A DNA stretch of 6,208 bases from JAZDLC01 sp043802345 (GTDB lineage Bacteria > Planctomycetota > B15-G4 > JADJEK01), in NCBI GenBank assembly GCA_043802345.1, contig JAZDLC010000369.1:1-6208 (forward strand), given 5' to 3'. Positions 1 through 6,088 of this stretch are shown in pieces (position 1 is the first letter of the stretch; each line of letters starts with the position of its first letter). Position numbers and translations under genes: made by a program. Under the pieces are notes generated by a model that was given only the letters and a program-made list of their open reading frames with translations, was not told where the DNA came from and ran no database searches.

Positions 1-226
1 GGATCTGCTTCACCTTCGCTCCGAACTTCGTCGCGATCTCCACGGTTCGATCCGTCGATCCGGTGTCGACCACGCAGATCTCCTCGACCCAGGGCGCGAG
101 CGAAGACAGGCAGCGGCCGAGCCTTGTTTCCTCATCCCGAACGATCAAGCAAGCACTGACCCCACGAGCACCGCACGGGTCCTTTCCCAAACGGGCTCTT
201 TTCTGACTGGCGGCTGGAGAGGACAA
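1..226 (-). CDS. Family-2 glycosyltransferase, N-terminal part (runs off left edge)
   Basis: The minus strand encodes a peptide containing SACLIVRDEETRLGRC and then VEEICVVDTGSTDRTVEIA. This is the nucleotide-sugar-binding start of a GT-A fold, family-2 glycosyltransferase: a first beta strand ending in RDE, then the VVDTGSTD block. Such enzymes move a sugar from a nucleotide donor to a glycan, lipid or protein acceptor at the cytoplasmic membrane face; the acceptor cannot be told from this fragment. The C-terminal part, including the DXD motif and any TPR tail common in this subgroup, lies beyond base 1. The start is uncertain. I chose TTG at 226-224 because GGAG (233-236) precedes it by six bases. 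TTG at 190-188 is an alternative. The frame stays open further upstream with no ATG close to the domain. The identity is firm, the start is not. Confidence 0.72.
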   Translation of the reverse strand, partial: MSSPAASQKRARLGKDPCGARGVSACLIVRDEETRLGRCLSSLAPWVEEICVVDTGSTDRTVEIATKFGAKVKQI

Positions 227-348
227 GTTCTGCTCCGGATCTTTCTTGTGGTGCCTCGCACGACCCTTTCGGCATACGGATCGGAAATCATGAATCTTGC
301 CGGTCCAGACAGTTCCGATTGTGAGCGTTCTCTTGCGGAATCTCTCCC

Positions 349-365
349 GAGGGGCGATTCCCCTC
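349..365 (+). other. Small hairpin in the leader of the EAL-HDOD gene
   Basis: GAGGGG pairs perfectly with CCCCTC across a five-base loop (CGATT). CCC at 346-348 can also pair with GGG at 371-373 around an asymmetric bulge. A five-T run follows at 382-386, 16 bases past the hairpin. That is too far for a classical intrinsic terminator but could fit an attenuator-like leader. The role is inference only. Confidence 0.3.
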
Positions 366-405
366 AAGACGGGCGCCTCTGTTTTTCGAGCAGGAAGGAG
401 AAAAA

Positions 406-443
406 CCGCTGCCGCCCCGGAGGTCCCGATCAGCAGGCAGCGG
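406..443 (+). other. Leader inverted repeat enclosing GGAGGT
   Basis: CCGCTGCC (406-413) and GGCAGCGG (436-443) form a perfect 8-bp stem with a 22-base loop. The loop contains GGAGGT at 419-424, a strong Shine-Dalgarno-like string that has no start codon at a usable distance. The EAL-HDOD ATG lies 19 bases after the stem. The structure is visible in sequence; any regulatory role is inference. Confidence 0.35.
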
Positions 444-462
444 CGCCGAGCGAGCGTGTCGC

Positions 463-1695
463 ATGACCGAGATCTTCCTGGGCAGACAACCGATCCTGGA
501 TGCCGCCTCGAACCTGTTCGCCTACGAACTCCTGTTCCGCGGCAGCGAGGAGAACCAGGCAGATTTCGCGGACGCGAATCAGGCGTCCGCGTCGGTCATT
601 CTGAACACATTCATCGAGATCGGACTCGAGAACGTGGTCGGCAAGCACGAAGCGTTCGTCCGGATGACCGACCAGTTCATGCAGGACGAGCTGTTCCGTT
701 CGCTTCCGCCCCATCGGACCGTGCTGCTCCTTCCCGAAGACGCCAGGCCGGACGGTAGAACCCTCGCGGCGGTGAAGAACGCGGTGGACCAAGGGTACAG
801 AACCGCGCTCAGCAACTACCGCGGACAGGACGACTTCGAGCCGCTGCTCGACCTCGCGAGCTTCCTGAAGGTCGATTGCATGGGACTGGAGTCCGGGGAG
901 ATCCAGCACCTCGTCAACCTTCTCCAGGGAAGAAACATCCGGCTGATCGCGGACCGGGTGGAGACCCAGGAGAGTTTCTCGGAGATGCGTGGGATCGGAT
1001 TCCGGTACTTCAAGGGGTACTACTTCTGCAAGCCGGATGTCATGCGCCAGAACACGGTCCCGACAAACCGGGTGGCGGTCATGGAGCTGCTGGCCCGGAT
1101 CCTTGATCCCGACGTGCCGATGGCGAGAATCCAGGAGATCATCGAAAGGAACGTCTCGCTCAGCTATCGCATCCTCCGCTACGTGAACTCGGCCCTCTAC
1201 TCCTTCCCTCGCAGGATCGAGTCGATCCGTCACGCCATCTCACTGCTCGGGCTCGAGCGCGTCCGGGATTGCCTCAGTCTCTCGTTGCTGGCGGAGATCG
1301 ATGACAAACCGCTCCAGCTCTCCATCACCGCGCTGGTCCGGGCGCGGACCTGTCAGCTCCTGGCAAGGTCCATGGGGAATCTCCATGAAAGCGTGTTCTT
1401 CTCCGCCGGACTCCTCTCGGTGCTGGACGCGATTCTCGACATGCCGATGGTCAAGGTGGTCGAGGTGATGCGGCTGGCAAAGGAGCTGAGGGAAGCCCTG
1501 CTGGATCGCTCGGGCCCCGCCGGCCATGCCCTGCGGGCCGCTCTCGGCTGCGAGAATGCGATCATCGACGCCAAGGCGCTGCGCGTCTTCGGCGCCACGG
1601 CGCTGCACCAGTCGCATGTGGGCGCCATCAAATGGGTTTCCGAGCTGGATGGCGCCATGGCCGGCACCGCGGAGCCGGTGCCGTCTCCGCAGTGA
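463..1695 (+). CDS. EAL-HDOD domain signalling protein, EAL half degenerate (YuxH/CdgJ-like)
   Basis: This 410-residue cytoplasmic protein has the two-domain build and usual length (about 400) of the EAL-HDOD family. Residues 1-200 form the EAL-type part: GRQPI at 7-11, AYELLFR at 20-26, FLKVD at 134-138, and FKGYYFCKP at 183-191. Residues 205-395 form the HDOD part, with NVSLSYRILRYVNSALY at 230-246 and RHAISLLGLERVRDCL at 256-271. The EAL half looks catalytically dead for c-di-GMP hydrolysis. EAL is reduced to ELL, the DDFG metal-binding motif is replaced by SNYRGQDD (117-124), the AEGVE motif reads ADRVET (163-168), and the Gln of QGY is Lys184. Family members such as V. cholerae CdgJ affect motility; HDOD domains are thought to be protein-binding platforms. 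No transmembrane segment or signal peptide is visible. The ribosome site before ATG 463 is weak. The gene converges on the PepSY gene with 9 bases between the stops. Family assignment is firm, the pathway unknown. Confidence 0.9.
   Translation: MTEIFLGRQPILDAASNLFAYELLFRGSEENQADFADANQASASVILNTFIEIGLENVVGKHEAFVRMTDQFMQDELFRSLPPHRTVLLLPEDARPDGRTLAAVKNAVDQGYRTALSNYRGQDDFEPLLDLASFLKVDCMGLESGEIQHLVNLLQGRNIRLIADRVETQESFSEMRGIGFRYFKGYYFCKPDVMRQNTVPTNRVAVMELLARILDPDVPMARIQEIIERNVSLSYRILRYVNSALYSFPRRIESIRHAISLLGLERVRDCLSLSLLAEIDDKPLQLSITALVRARTCQLLARSMGNLHESVFFSAGLLSVLDAILDMPMVKVVEVMRLAKELREALLDRSGPAGHALRAALGCENAIIDAKALRVFGATALHQSHVGAIKWVSELDGAMAGTAEPVPSPQ
1621..1656. terminator. Perfect 9-bp inverted repeat inside the 3' end of the EAL-HDOD gene (possible terminator, minus strand)
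   Basis: GGCGCCATC (1621-1629) and GATGGCGCC (1648-1656) are perfect reverse complements with an 18-base spacer. The repeat lies 49 bases beyond the PepSY stop in the minus direction. It has no adjoining T-run, so it would be a non-canonical terminator element at best. It is also coding sequence (the protein has GAIK then DGAM here), so chance is possible. Confidence 0.3.
1662..1683. terminator. Perfect 8-bp GC hairpin just past the PepSY stop (possible bidirectional terminator)
   Basis: CGGCACCG (1662-1669) and CGGTGCCG (1676-1683) form a perfect GC-rich stem with a six-base loop. It ends 9 bases before the EAL-HDOD stop codon and begins 21 bases beyond the PepSY stop on the other strand. 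The convergent stops are only 9 bases apart, so any structural terminator must lie inside a coding region, as this does. There is no U-tract on either side, so the call is tentative. Confidence 0.4.
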
Positions 1696-1704
1696 CTCCG
1701 CGCA

Positions 1705-2208
1705 TCATCCCCGCCTCTTCAGCTTCGGCTGCAGCCAGACGTAGAGGCCGGAGAACCAGAGGAACAACAGGACGGCCGCGCACGGCAGGAAGAACCACAG
1801 CTTGGCCTTCTCGTGGAACCAGGAACCATCGTGGATCGACTCGATCAGGTCGGAGCGGCGCCGCATGACCTGGAGCACCTCGCCGGTCGTGGTGTCGATC
1901 TGAACCTCCATGCCCGAGTGGGCTTTGACCTTGACGAGGCTGCGCGAGGGCCGGACGTCCAGGCGGTCCACGTCGTCCCAGCCGGAGATCCCCGCTCCAT
2001 CCGCCGCCGCGGCTTGTTCCAGGATCTGCCCGAAGCTGATGCTCGGGTCTCCCTTCTCCCCCCTGAGGGTGGGAGGCTGGATCCAGTCCGCTTCCTTCTT
2101 CAGCATCAAGAGCATGCCGCTGCCGATCACGATCAGCAGCGGCAGGGCGATGACGATGCTGGCGTACCGATGGAGCTTCCGGTTCCAGAACGCGAACGAC
2201 TTCGGCAT
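1705..2208 (-). CDS. PepSY-domain two-helix membrane protein
   Basis: This 167-residue protein has the short PepSY-TM build. A basic N-terminus with WNRKLHRY at 9-16 precedes a first membrane helix at about 17-36. A polar, probably periplasmic segment at 37-135 contains a PepSY-like strand-turn (KVKAHSGMEVQIDTTTGEVLQ, 93-113) and SIHDGSWFHEKAKLW (124-138). A second helix at about 137-158 ends in WLQPKLKRRG. PepSY domains are seen in protease propeptides and in membrane proteins linked to iron or reductase functions; the biochemical role here is not known. The start is ATG 2208-2206, whose A is the last base of the upstream TGA stop. AGAGGT lies six bases before it. An in-frame TTG at 2211 is possible but closer to the ribosome site. 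It is the second gene of a coupled pair with the propeller gene, so the two products probably act in the same envelope compartment (inference). Confidence 0.82.
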   Translation of the reverse strand: MPKSFAFWNRKLHRYASIVIALPLLIVIGSGMLLMLKKEADWIQPPTLRGEKGDPSISFGQILEQAAAADGAGISGWDDVDRLDVRPSRSLVKVKAHSGMEVQIDTTTGEVLQVMRRRSDLIESIHDGSWFHEKAKLWFFLPCAAVLLFLWFSGLYVWLQPKLKRRG

Positions 2209-5200
2209 CAATGCACCTCTTCCAGAGAATCCGTGGGATCAGTCTCTTCTCCCCCGTCGAATATCCGGATCTGTTCGAGCATCCGCTCGTACTCCTCGCC
2301 CCAGAGCTGGACTCCCGGGAGATCCGGATCGGCCAGAACCAGCAGCGGCTGGATGACCCGGTGCTTGCCCACGGTGAGTACCACCTGATACGTCCCGGGC
2401 TCCACTCGCGGCGCCCGCCAGTTCGAGCCCGAAGATCCTGATCCCCGCAAATCCCAACGAACGGAGTGAAGGCCGGCAGCCCGGTCGACATCGAACTCAC
2501 GGAGCGTCTCGCCCAGCGCGTTTTCCACCTTCAGCGTGGCCCCGTTCTGCTCCTTCGCGAAGGAGTAGAACAGCTCCGCACCCTCCTTGGGGTTCTCCCC
2601 CTCGAACCGGCGCAGGGTGCCGCCCCTTCTCGGCTCCGGCCGGAAGTAGACCGCGTTGTTCGGCTCCAGGAGTCGGAAGTCATCCGCGACGGCCTCTCTC
2701 GAGAGCTGCCTCAGCGGCGTCACGTCCAGGGCCCAGAGCGAGCGGCCGTGGGTCGCGACCACCACCTCGCCCGCCGTCTCGTGCTGGGCGAACTCGTGAA
2801 TCGCCACCGTCGGCAGGTTGGTGTTGAGGGTGGTCCAGGTCGCGCCACGGTCGATCGAGGCGTACGCCCCGAACTCGGTGCCCAGATACAGAAGGTCGGC
2901 GTTCTTCAGATCTTCGCGCAGGACCCGCACCACCCCGCAGTCCGACGGGAGACTCCCGGCAAGGGCACGCCAGGTCTGGCCGCGGTCCTCCGAGACAAAC
3001 GCGAACGGTTGGTCCACGTCCGAACGGTGACCATCCAGGCTCATGTAGACCCGATCCTTCTTGAACCGCGACGCCTCCAGCGAGCTGACCCTCAGCGGCT
3101 TCTCGGTCAGTTCCGCGATCGGTTTCCAGACATACGCCTCGCGTTCAGAATCCCGGTCCGATTTCTCCCCGGACCTCCTGGCCTCGAAGTCGCGGGTGAA
3201 CCGTCCTCCGCCCATGTCCATGGTTCCCTTGATCACATCCCCTTCCAACGTGCCCGAGAACTCGAGCCGGAAACTCTCGGACTCGAACGAGAAGGCCAGG
3301 GTCTTCTTCTCCGGGTCAAACCTCCCGCCGGAGATTTCGCCGCTCCCCATCCGCCCGTCCAGGAATCCGGTGACCAGACCGCCTTCCTTGAGTTCGAGCT
3401 CCACGGTGTACCCCCCGCCCCTGCGCCCGCCTCCGGATGATTCCACCTTCCATGTGCCGGTGATCGGGTCGGCCGGTTCGCCGGCGCGCTCCCCGTTCGC
3501 GCCATCGCCGTTCGCGCCATCGCCGTTCGTGCCATCGCCGTTCGTGCCAGCCGCGACCTCCAGGGCCGGCGCCGGCTTCGGCTCTTCCTTCTTCTCGGCT
3601 TGAGTCTCGTACAGGTTGTTCCAGGTGGCACCGCCGTCAAGGGTCGAAAACAGCCCACCGTCATCGGTGCCGACATACAGCACGTCCGCATCCAGCGGGG
3701 ACTCCGCGAGGGCGGTGGCGCTCCCCTGATCGGTGTTGCTGATCTCGGGCGAGATCGGTTTCAGGTTGTCGCCCCGAAAGAGCGATCGGAACACGTAGTT
3801 GCCGGCGGCGTACAGGATCCCCGGGTTGTGCTTCGAGAGCAGGAAGGGTGTCTTCCAGTTGAAGCGGTACTTCTTGCCGCGCGGCGGTTTGGCGCCCATG
3901 AAGCCCCGCTCACCGGTCCTCAGGTTCGTCCGCCCGAGTCCGCCGCCCTGGCTCTCGTAGTAGACCAGGTCCGGATCGCCCGGATCGACCTGGCAGACGA
4001 ACCCGTCGCCGCCGCCGATGGAGATCCAGTCCTCGTTGATCGAACCGCCTCTCTGGCCCCGGCTCGGCCCACCCCAGGTGCCGTTGTCCTGCAGTCCTCC
4101 GTAGACGTTGTAGTCCCGCCTCGAGTCGACGGCGACATGATAGAACTGGCCGATCGCCGCATGGTTCAGGTGGTCCCAGTGCTCCATGCGGTCATGGGTC
4201 ACGTACAGGCCGCCGTCATTCCCGAGAATCATGTGCCGGCCATCCGTGGGATCGATCCAGAGGGCGTGGTGATCCACATGGACGTCATTCCCTCCGCCAT
4301 CGTCGCTGAAGAACTCGCCGCCGTCCTCTGAACGGTGAAGGCTGACGCCCAGCACGTACAGGCGCTTCTCGTCGGAAGGATCGACCCGCACCCGGCTGAA
4401 GTACATCGGACGAGGGTTGATCGAGTTGAGCCGCGTCCAGGTCACGCCACCGTCGGCGGAACGATAGAGACCTCCGTTCTCCTTTCCGTCAGGACCCTGC
4501 TGGTGCTGGACATTCGCCACCTGGCCGCCCAGCGACGTGCGGAAGGGAGTCCGAATTTCCTTCTTCTCGGGCTCCTCTTTGGGTTCTCCCTCCTTCCCGG
4601 GCTCCTCCGCCTCCGGTTCGTCCTGTTTCCCGGGCTCCTCCGCCTTTCCGGGCTGGTCCTCCTTGGCTCCCGGGCGCTTGGCAAACGTCAGATCCGTGAC
4701 CACGCTCTTCCGCTCCCTCGAGACTTCGATCGCGACCGTCTCGCCAGCAAGATGCTCCCGCATGGTCCCGATCAACTCGTCGTACGAGTGAACGGTCTTC
4801 CCTCCCAGGGAGATGACGATGTCACCCAGCTTCAGGCCGGCCTCTTTCGCGGGTCCGTCGTCGAGCACCTGTGTCAGGCGGGCTCCGACCTCTGCGTCCT
4901 CGCCCTGTATTCCCATGTACGGCGCGTCCTCCGGCTCCGCGCCGATGCTGCTCGATTCCACGAGCGCGAAGACGATCGAGGGGTCCTTGCGATAGAACTC
5001 CAGGCTGATCCTCCCCAGGTCCGCACCCGGCAACCCTTTCCGGACCTCCTCGAAGGAATCGCCTCCATCCTCGCTGCGATACAGGCCGGATCCCGCGCCC
5101 CACTTCTTCGCCGGGTCGTTGCCGTCGAACCGGTCCCGCATCCGCTCGTAGGTGGCGGCCAGCAGGGTCTCCGGATGTCCAGGCTGCAGCACCACGTCGA

Positions 5201-5822
5201 CCACGCCGGTCTTCTGATCCACGTAGAGAATCTTCTCCCAGGTCTCCCCGCCGTCCTTCGTCCGGAACAGACCCCTTTCTTCGTTCTCGCCCCAGAGACG
5301 GCCGAGGGCGCCCACGTAGACGACGTTCGGGTCATCTGGATGGATCGCGATCCGGCCGATCTGGAACGAGCCCTTCAGGCCCATGTTCTTCCAGGTCTTG
5401 CCTCCATCCACCGACTTGTAGACCCCGTCCCCGTACGAAACGCTGTTGCGCGGATTCGACTCTCCCGTACCGACCCAGACCAGGTTCGGATCGGACTGAC
5501 AGACCGCCACGGCTCCGATCGACACGGTCTTCTCCCGGTCGAACTGATGCTCGAAGGTCACGCCGTTGTTGGTCGACTTCAGCAGCCCGCCGGAGGCGGA
5601 TGCGGCCCACCAGATACTGGCGTCCGCCTCGTACACCGCCAGGTCGGTGATCCTCCCCGACATGGTCGCCGGCCCGATGGAGCGCCACTTCAGCGCACTG
5701 GCCCACTCCTTCGGAAGAGCCGGAGAAGCCGCTTCCTGCGGCGCCGCGCTGTCCGCGGCAACGCCGATCCCGGTCAGAAGAACCAGCGCCAGGCCGGTCC
5801 GAGCGGACAGAAGGCTGCTCAT
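2208..5822 (-). CDS. Secreted BNR/sortilin-type beta-propeller protein with inserted PDZ and GTW-type barrel domains
   Basis: 1204 residues. The N-terminus is a Sec signal peptide (Arg8, hydrophobic core about 9-21, cleavage likely in VAADSA, 21-26), so it acts in the periplasm or outside. The propeller starts at LKWRSIGPATMSGRITDLAV (44-63). Asp-box-like repeats occur near 137 (SVDGGKTW), 188 (TKDGGETW), 250 (SEDGGDSF), 455 (SADGGVTW), 498 (SEDGGEFF), 727 (TLDGGATW), 944 (SEDRGQTW) and 989 (SIDRGATW). Conserved family blocks are HVDHHALWIDP (515-525) and GNDGGLYVTHD (534-544). Two inserts interrupt the propeller: a PDZ domain (about 302-376) plus an E/P/K-rich linker (378-425), and a Gly-Asn-Asp repeat (759-777) followed by a GTW-starting barrel-like domain (about 787-884). 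Residues 1085-1160 resemble a FlgD-type Ig-like sheet (GATLKVENALGETLREFD, then EPGTYQVVL). No HtrA protease triad or sialidase RIP signature is seen, so I call it a binding or scaffold protein despite the common 'glycosyl hydrolase' label. GGAGAG lies five bases before ATG 5822. The stop overlaps the PepSY start. Confidence 0.9.
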   Translation of the reverse strand: MSSLLSARTGLALVLLTGIGVAADSAAPQEAASPALPKEWASALKWRSIGPATMSGRITDLAVYEADASIWWAASASGGLLKSTNNGVTFEHQFDREKTVSIGAVAVCQSDPNLVWVGTGESNPRNSVSYGDGVYKSVDGGKTWKNMGLKGSFQIGRIAIHPDDPNVVYVGALGRLWGENEERGLFRTKDGGETWEKILYVDQKTGVVDVVLQPGHPETLLAATYERMRDRFDGNDPAKKWGAGSGLYRSEDGGDSFEEVRKGLPGADLGRISLEFYRKDPSIVFALVESSSIGAEPEDAPYMGIQGEDAEVGARLTQVLDDGPAKEAGLKLGDIVISLGGKTVHSYDELIGTMREHLAGETVAIEVSRERKSVVTDLTFAKRPGAKEDQPGKAEEPGKQDEPEAEEPGKEGEPKEEPEKKEIRTPFRTSLGGQVANVQHQQGPDGKENGGLYRSADGGVTWTRLNSINPRPMYFSRVRVDPSDEKRLYVLGVSLHRSEDGGEFFSDDGGGNDVHVDHHALWIDPTDGRHMILGNDGGLYVTHDRMEHWDHLNHAAIGQFYHVAVDSRRDYNVYGGLQDNGTWGGPSRGQRGGSINEDWISIGGGDGFVCQVDPGDPDLVYYESQGGGLGRTNLRTGERGFMGAKPPRGKKYRFNWKTPFLLSKHNPGILYAAGNYVFRSLFRGDNLKPISPEISNTDQGSATALAESPLDADVLYVGTDDGGLFSTLDGGATWNNLYETQAEKKEEPKPAPALEVAAGTNGDGTNGDGANGDGANGERAGEPADPITGTWKVESSGGGRRGGGYTVELELKEGGLVTGFLDGRMGSGEISGGRFDPEKKTLAFSFESESFRLEFSGTLEGDVIKGTMDMGGGRFTRDFEARRSGEKSDRDSEREAYVWKPIAELTEKPLRVSSLEASRFKKDRVYMSLDGHRSDVDQPFAFVSEDRGQTWRALAGSLPSDCGVVRVLREDLKNADLLYLGTEFGAYASIDRGATWTTLNTNLPTVAIHEFAQHETAGEVVVATHGRSLWALDVTPLRQLSREAVADDFRLLEPNNAVYFRPEPRRGGTLRRFEGENPKEGAELFYSFAKEQNGATLKVENALGETLREFDVDRAAGLHSVRWDLRGSGSSGSNWRAPRVEPGTYQVVLTVGKHRVIQPLLVLADPDLPGVQLWGEEYERMLEQIRIFDGGEETDPTDSLEEVH
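2215..2220 (-). promoter_or_regulatory. Ribosome binding site of the PepSY gene, inside the propeller gene
   Basis: AGAGGT on the minus strand lies six bases before ATG 2208. This decides the start in favour of that ATG over TTG 2211. The site sits within the last codons of the upstream gene, as expected for translational coupling. Confidence 0.6.
3165..3470 (-). other. Inserted GTW-type small beta-barrel domain
   Basis: Residues about 785-886 of the propeller protein read DPITGTWKVES, then YTVELELKEGGLVTGFLDG, SGEISGGRFD, KTLAFSFE, and LEGDVIKGTMDMGGG. The pattern is a GTW opening followed by alternating strands with G(T/F)xxG turns. It resembles lipocalin-like domains appended to secreted hydrolases and amidohydrolases in Acidobacteriota and Planctomycetota. 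Its ligand is unknown. It is tethered by flexible linkers on both sides. Confidence 0.55.
3493..3552. repeat. 15-bp minisatellite encoding (N-G-D-G-A/T) repeats
   Basis: Four in-frame 15-bp units based on CCGTTCGCGCCATCG at 3493-3507, 3508-3522, 3523-3537 and 3538-3552. Units 3 and 4 carry GTG for GCG, and unit 4 diverges at its end. On the coding strand they give the flexible linker NGDGTNGDGANGDGANG directly before the barrel domain. Units are in frame, so copy-number change would alter only linker length. Confidence 0.85.
4594..4645. repeat. Imperfect repeats encoding the E/P/G/K-rich linker
   Basis: A 19-base string starting TTCCCGGGCTCC occurs identically at 4594-4612 and 4627-4645, a 33-bp period. 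Shorter related copies flank it, such as CTCGGGCTCCTC from 4567. It encodes EEPGK-type repeats in a highly charged, probably disordered linker that joins the PDZ insert back to the propeller. Confidence 0.75.
4695..4925 (-). other. Inserted PDZ domain
   Basis: Residues about 300-376 of the propeller protein carry the PDZ pattern: YMGIQGEDAEVGARLTQVL, then DGPAKEAGLKLGDIVISLGG, VHSYDELIGTMREHLAGETV, and ending IEVSRERK. The AKEAGLKLGD stretch is typical of bacterial HtrA/Ctp-type PDZ domains that bind peptide C-termini or exposed segments. No protease domain accompanies it here. Confidence 0.85.
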
Positions 5823-5827
5823 TTGCT

Positions 5828-5833
5828 CTCTCC
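5828..5833 (-). promoter_or_regulatory. Ribosome binding site of the propeller gene
   Basis: GGAGAG on the minus strand lies five bases before ATG 5822, which supports that start and the full signal peptide. Confidence 0.65.
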
Positions 5834-5839
5834 ATCAAT

Positions 5840-5872
5840 GATTCCGAGGCGATTCCGAGGCGATTCCGAGGC
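5840..5872. repeat. Three perfect 11-bp tandem repeats in the propeller gene leader
   Basis: GATTCCGAGGC is repeated head to tail three times without mismatch at 5840-5850, 5851-5861 and 5862-5872. The array begins seven bases upstream of the ribosome site, so it is within the probable 5' untranslated region or promoter of the propeller-PepSY operon. The unit is about one helical turn long, compatible with phased protein binding or with slippage; both are inference. Confidence 0.9.
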
Positions 5873-5963
5873 GGCGTGCAGGCCGTCGAGACTAACAGAG
5901 AATCGAAATCGGGCGCAACGCCGCGCCAGATACGCCACTGTCGAAATCGCTGTTGGAACCTTA

Positions 5964-5994
5964 GGGCCCGCGCAGGAATAACTCCCGGTTTTGG
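5964..5994. repeat. Left terminal inverted repeat
   Basis: 31 bases beginning GGGCCCGCGCAGG and ending TTTTGG. They differ from the right end only at repeat positions 13, 21 and 24. Confidence 0.8.
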
Positions 5995-6088
5995 CCGGCC
6001 CTCGCCGCCCCTGGCTGTGTTGCTCCTCCTCGGAGTATCTCAAATACACGGTCGTCGTCGCGCCGTGCCAGGAACAACGATTGCTCGC

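Larger units (their letters stand above)
227..462. other. Divergent intergenic leader between glycosyltransferase and EAL-HDOD genes
   Basis: About 236 bases with no supportable gene. It must hold the promoters of the two divergent genes, but I could not pick a -35/-10 pair with good spacing on either strand. It contains two inverted repeats: GAGGGG (349-354) with CCCCTC (360-365), and CCGCTGCC (406-413) with GGCAGCGG (436-443). An A-rich purine stretch, AGGAAGGAGAAAAA, lies at 392-405. The small ORF crossing it (248-466) looks like chance coding. Confidence 0.5.

Noticed and set aside
340..462. c-di-GMP riboswitch upstream of the EAL-HDOD gene
   Set aside because: The hairpins do not carry the conserved GEMM core sequences, so only unassigned stems are reported.
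248..466. 72-codon plus-strand frame in the leader, its stop overlapping the EAL-HDOD ATG as ATGA
   Set aside because: The overlap is suggestive of coupling, but the peptide has no recognisable motif, hydrophobic core or helical pattern, starts at GTG without a good ribosome site, and includes both leader hairpins.
2466..3440. 324-codon plus-strand frame opposite the propeller gene
   Set aside because: Same reasoning: it mirrors recognisable Asp-box coding sequence on the minus strand and shows no domain of its own.
2208..5822. Sialidase or HtrA-type protease function for the propeller protein
   Set aside because: Asp-box repeats and a PDZ domain suggest these labels, but there is no sialidase RIP signature or catalytic arginine set that I can identify, and no trypsin-like GNSGG motif.
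5840..5872. CRISPR-like array
   Set aside because: The 11-bp units abut with no spacers and no cas gene is present.
5880..5960. Minus-strand promoter TTGCGC with TTAGTC at 17-base spacing
   Set aside because: The -10 element matches the consensus poorly, and the sigma factor preference of this organism is unknown.
4335..5981. 548-codon plus-strand frame opposite the propeller gene
   Set aside because: It is antisense to a gene with clear domains, its product is rich in Arg, Pro, Leu and His without any motif, and long antisense frames are common in GC-rich genes.
5819..6049. 76-codon minus-strand frame running through the palindromic element and the 11-bp repeats into the propeller start
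   Set aside because: It begins inside the element, includes both repeat types and has no conserved motif. The ATGA overlap with the propeller gene is most likely chance.
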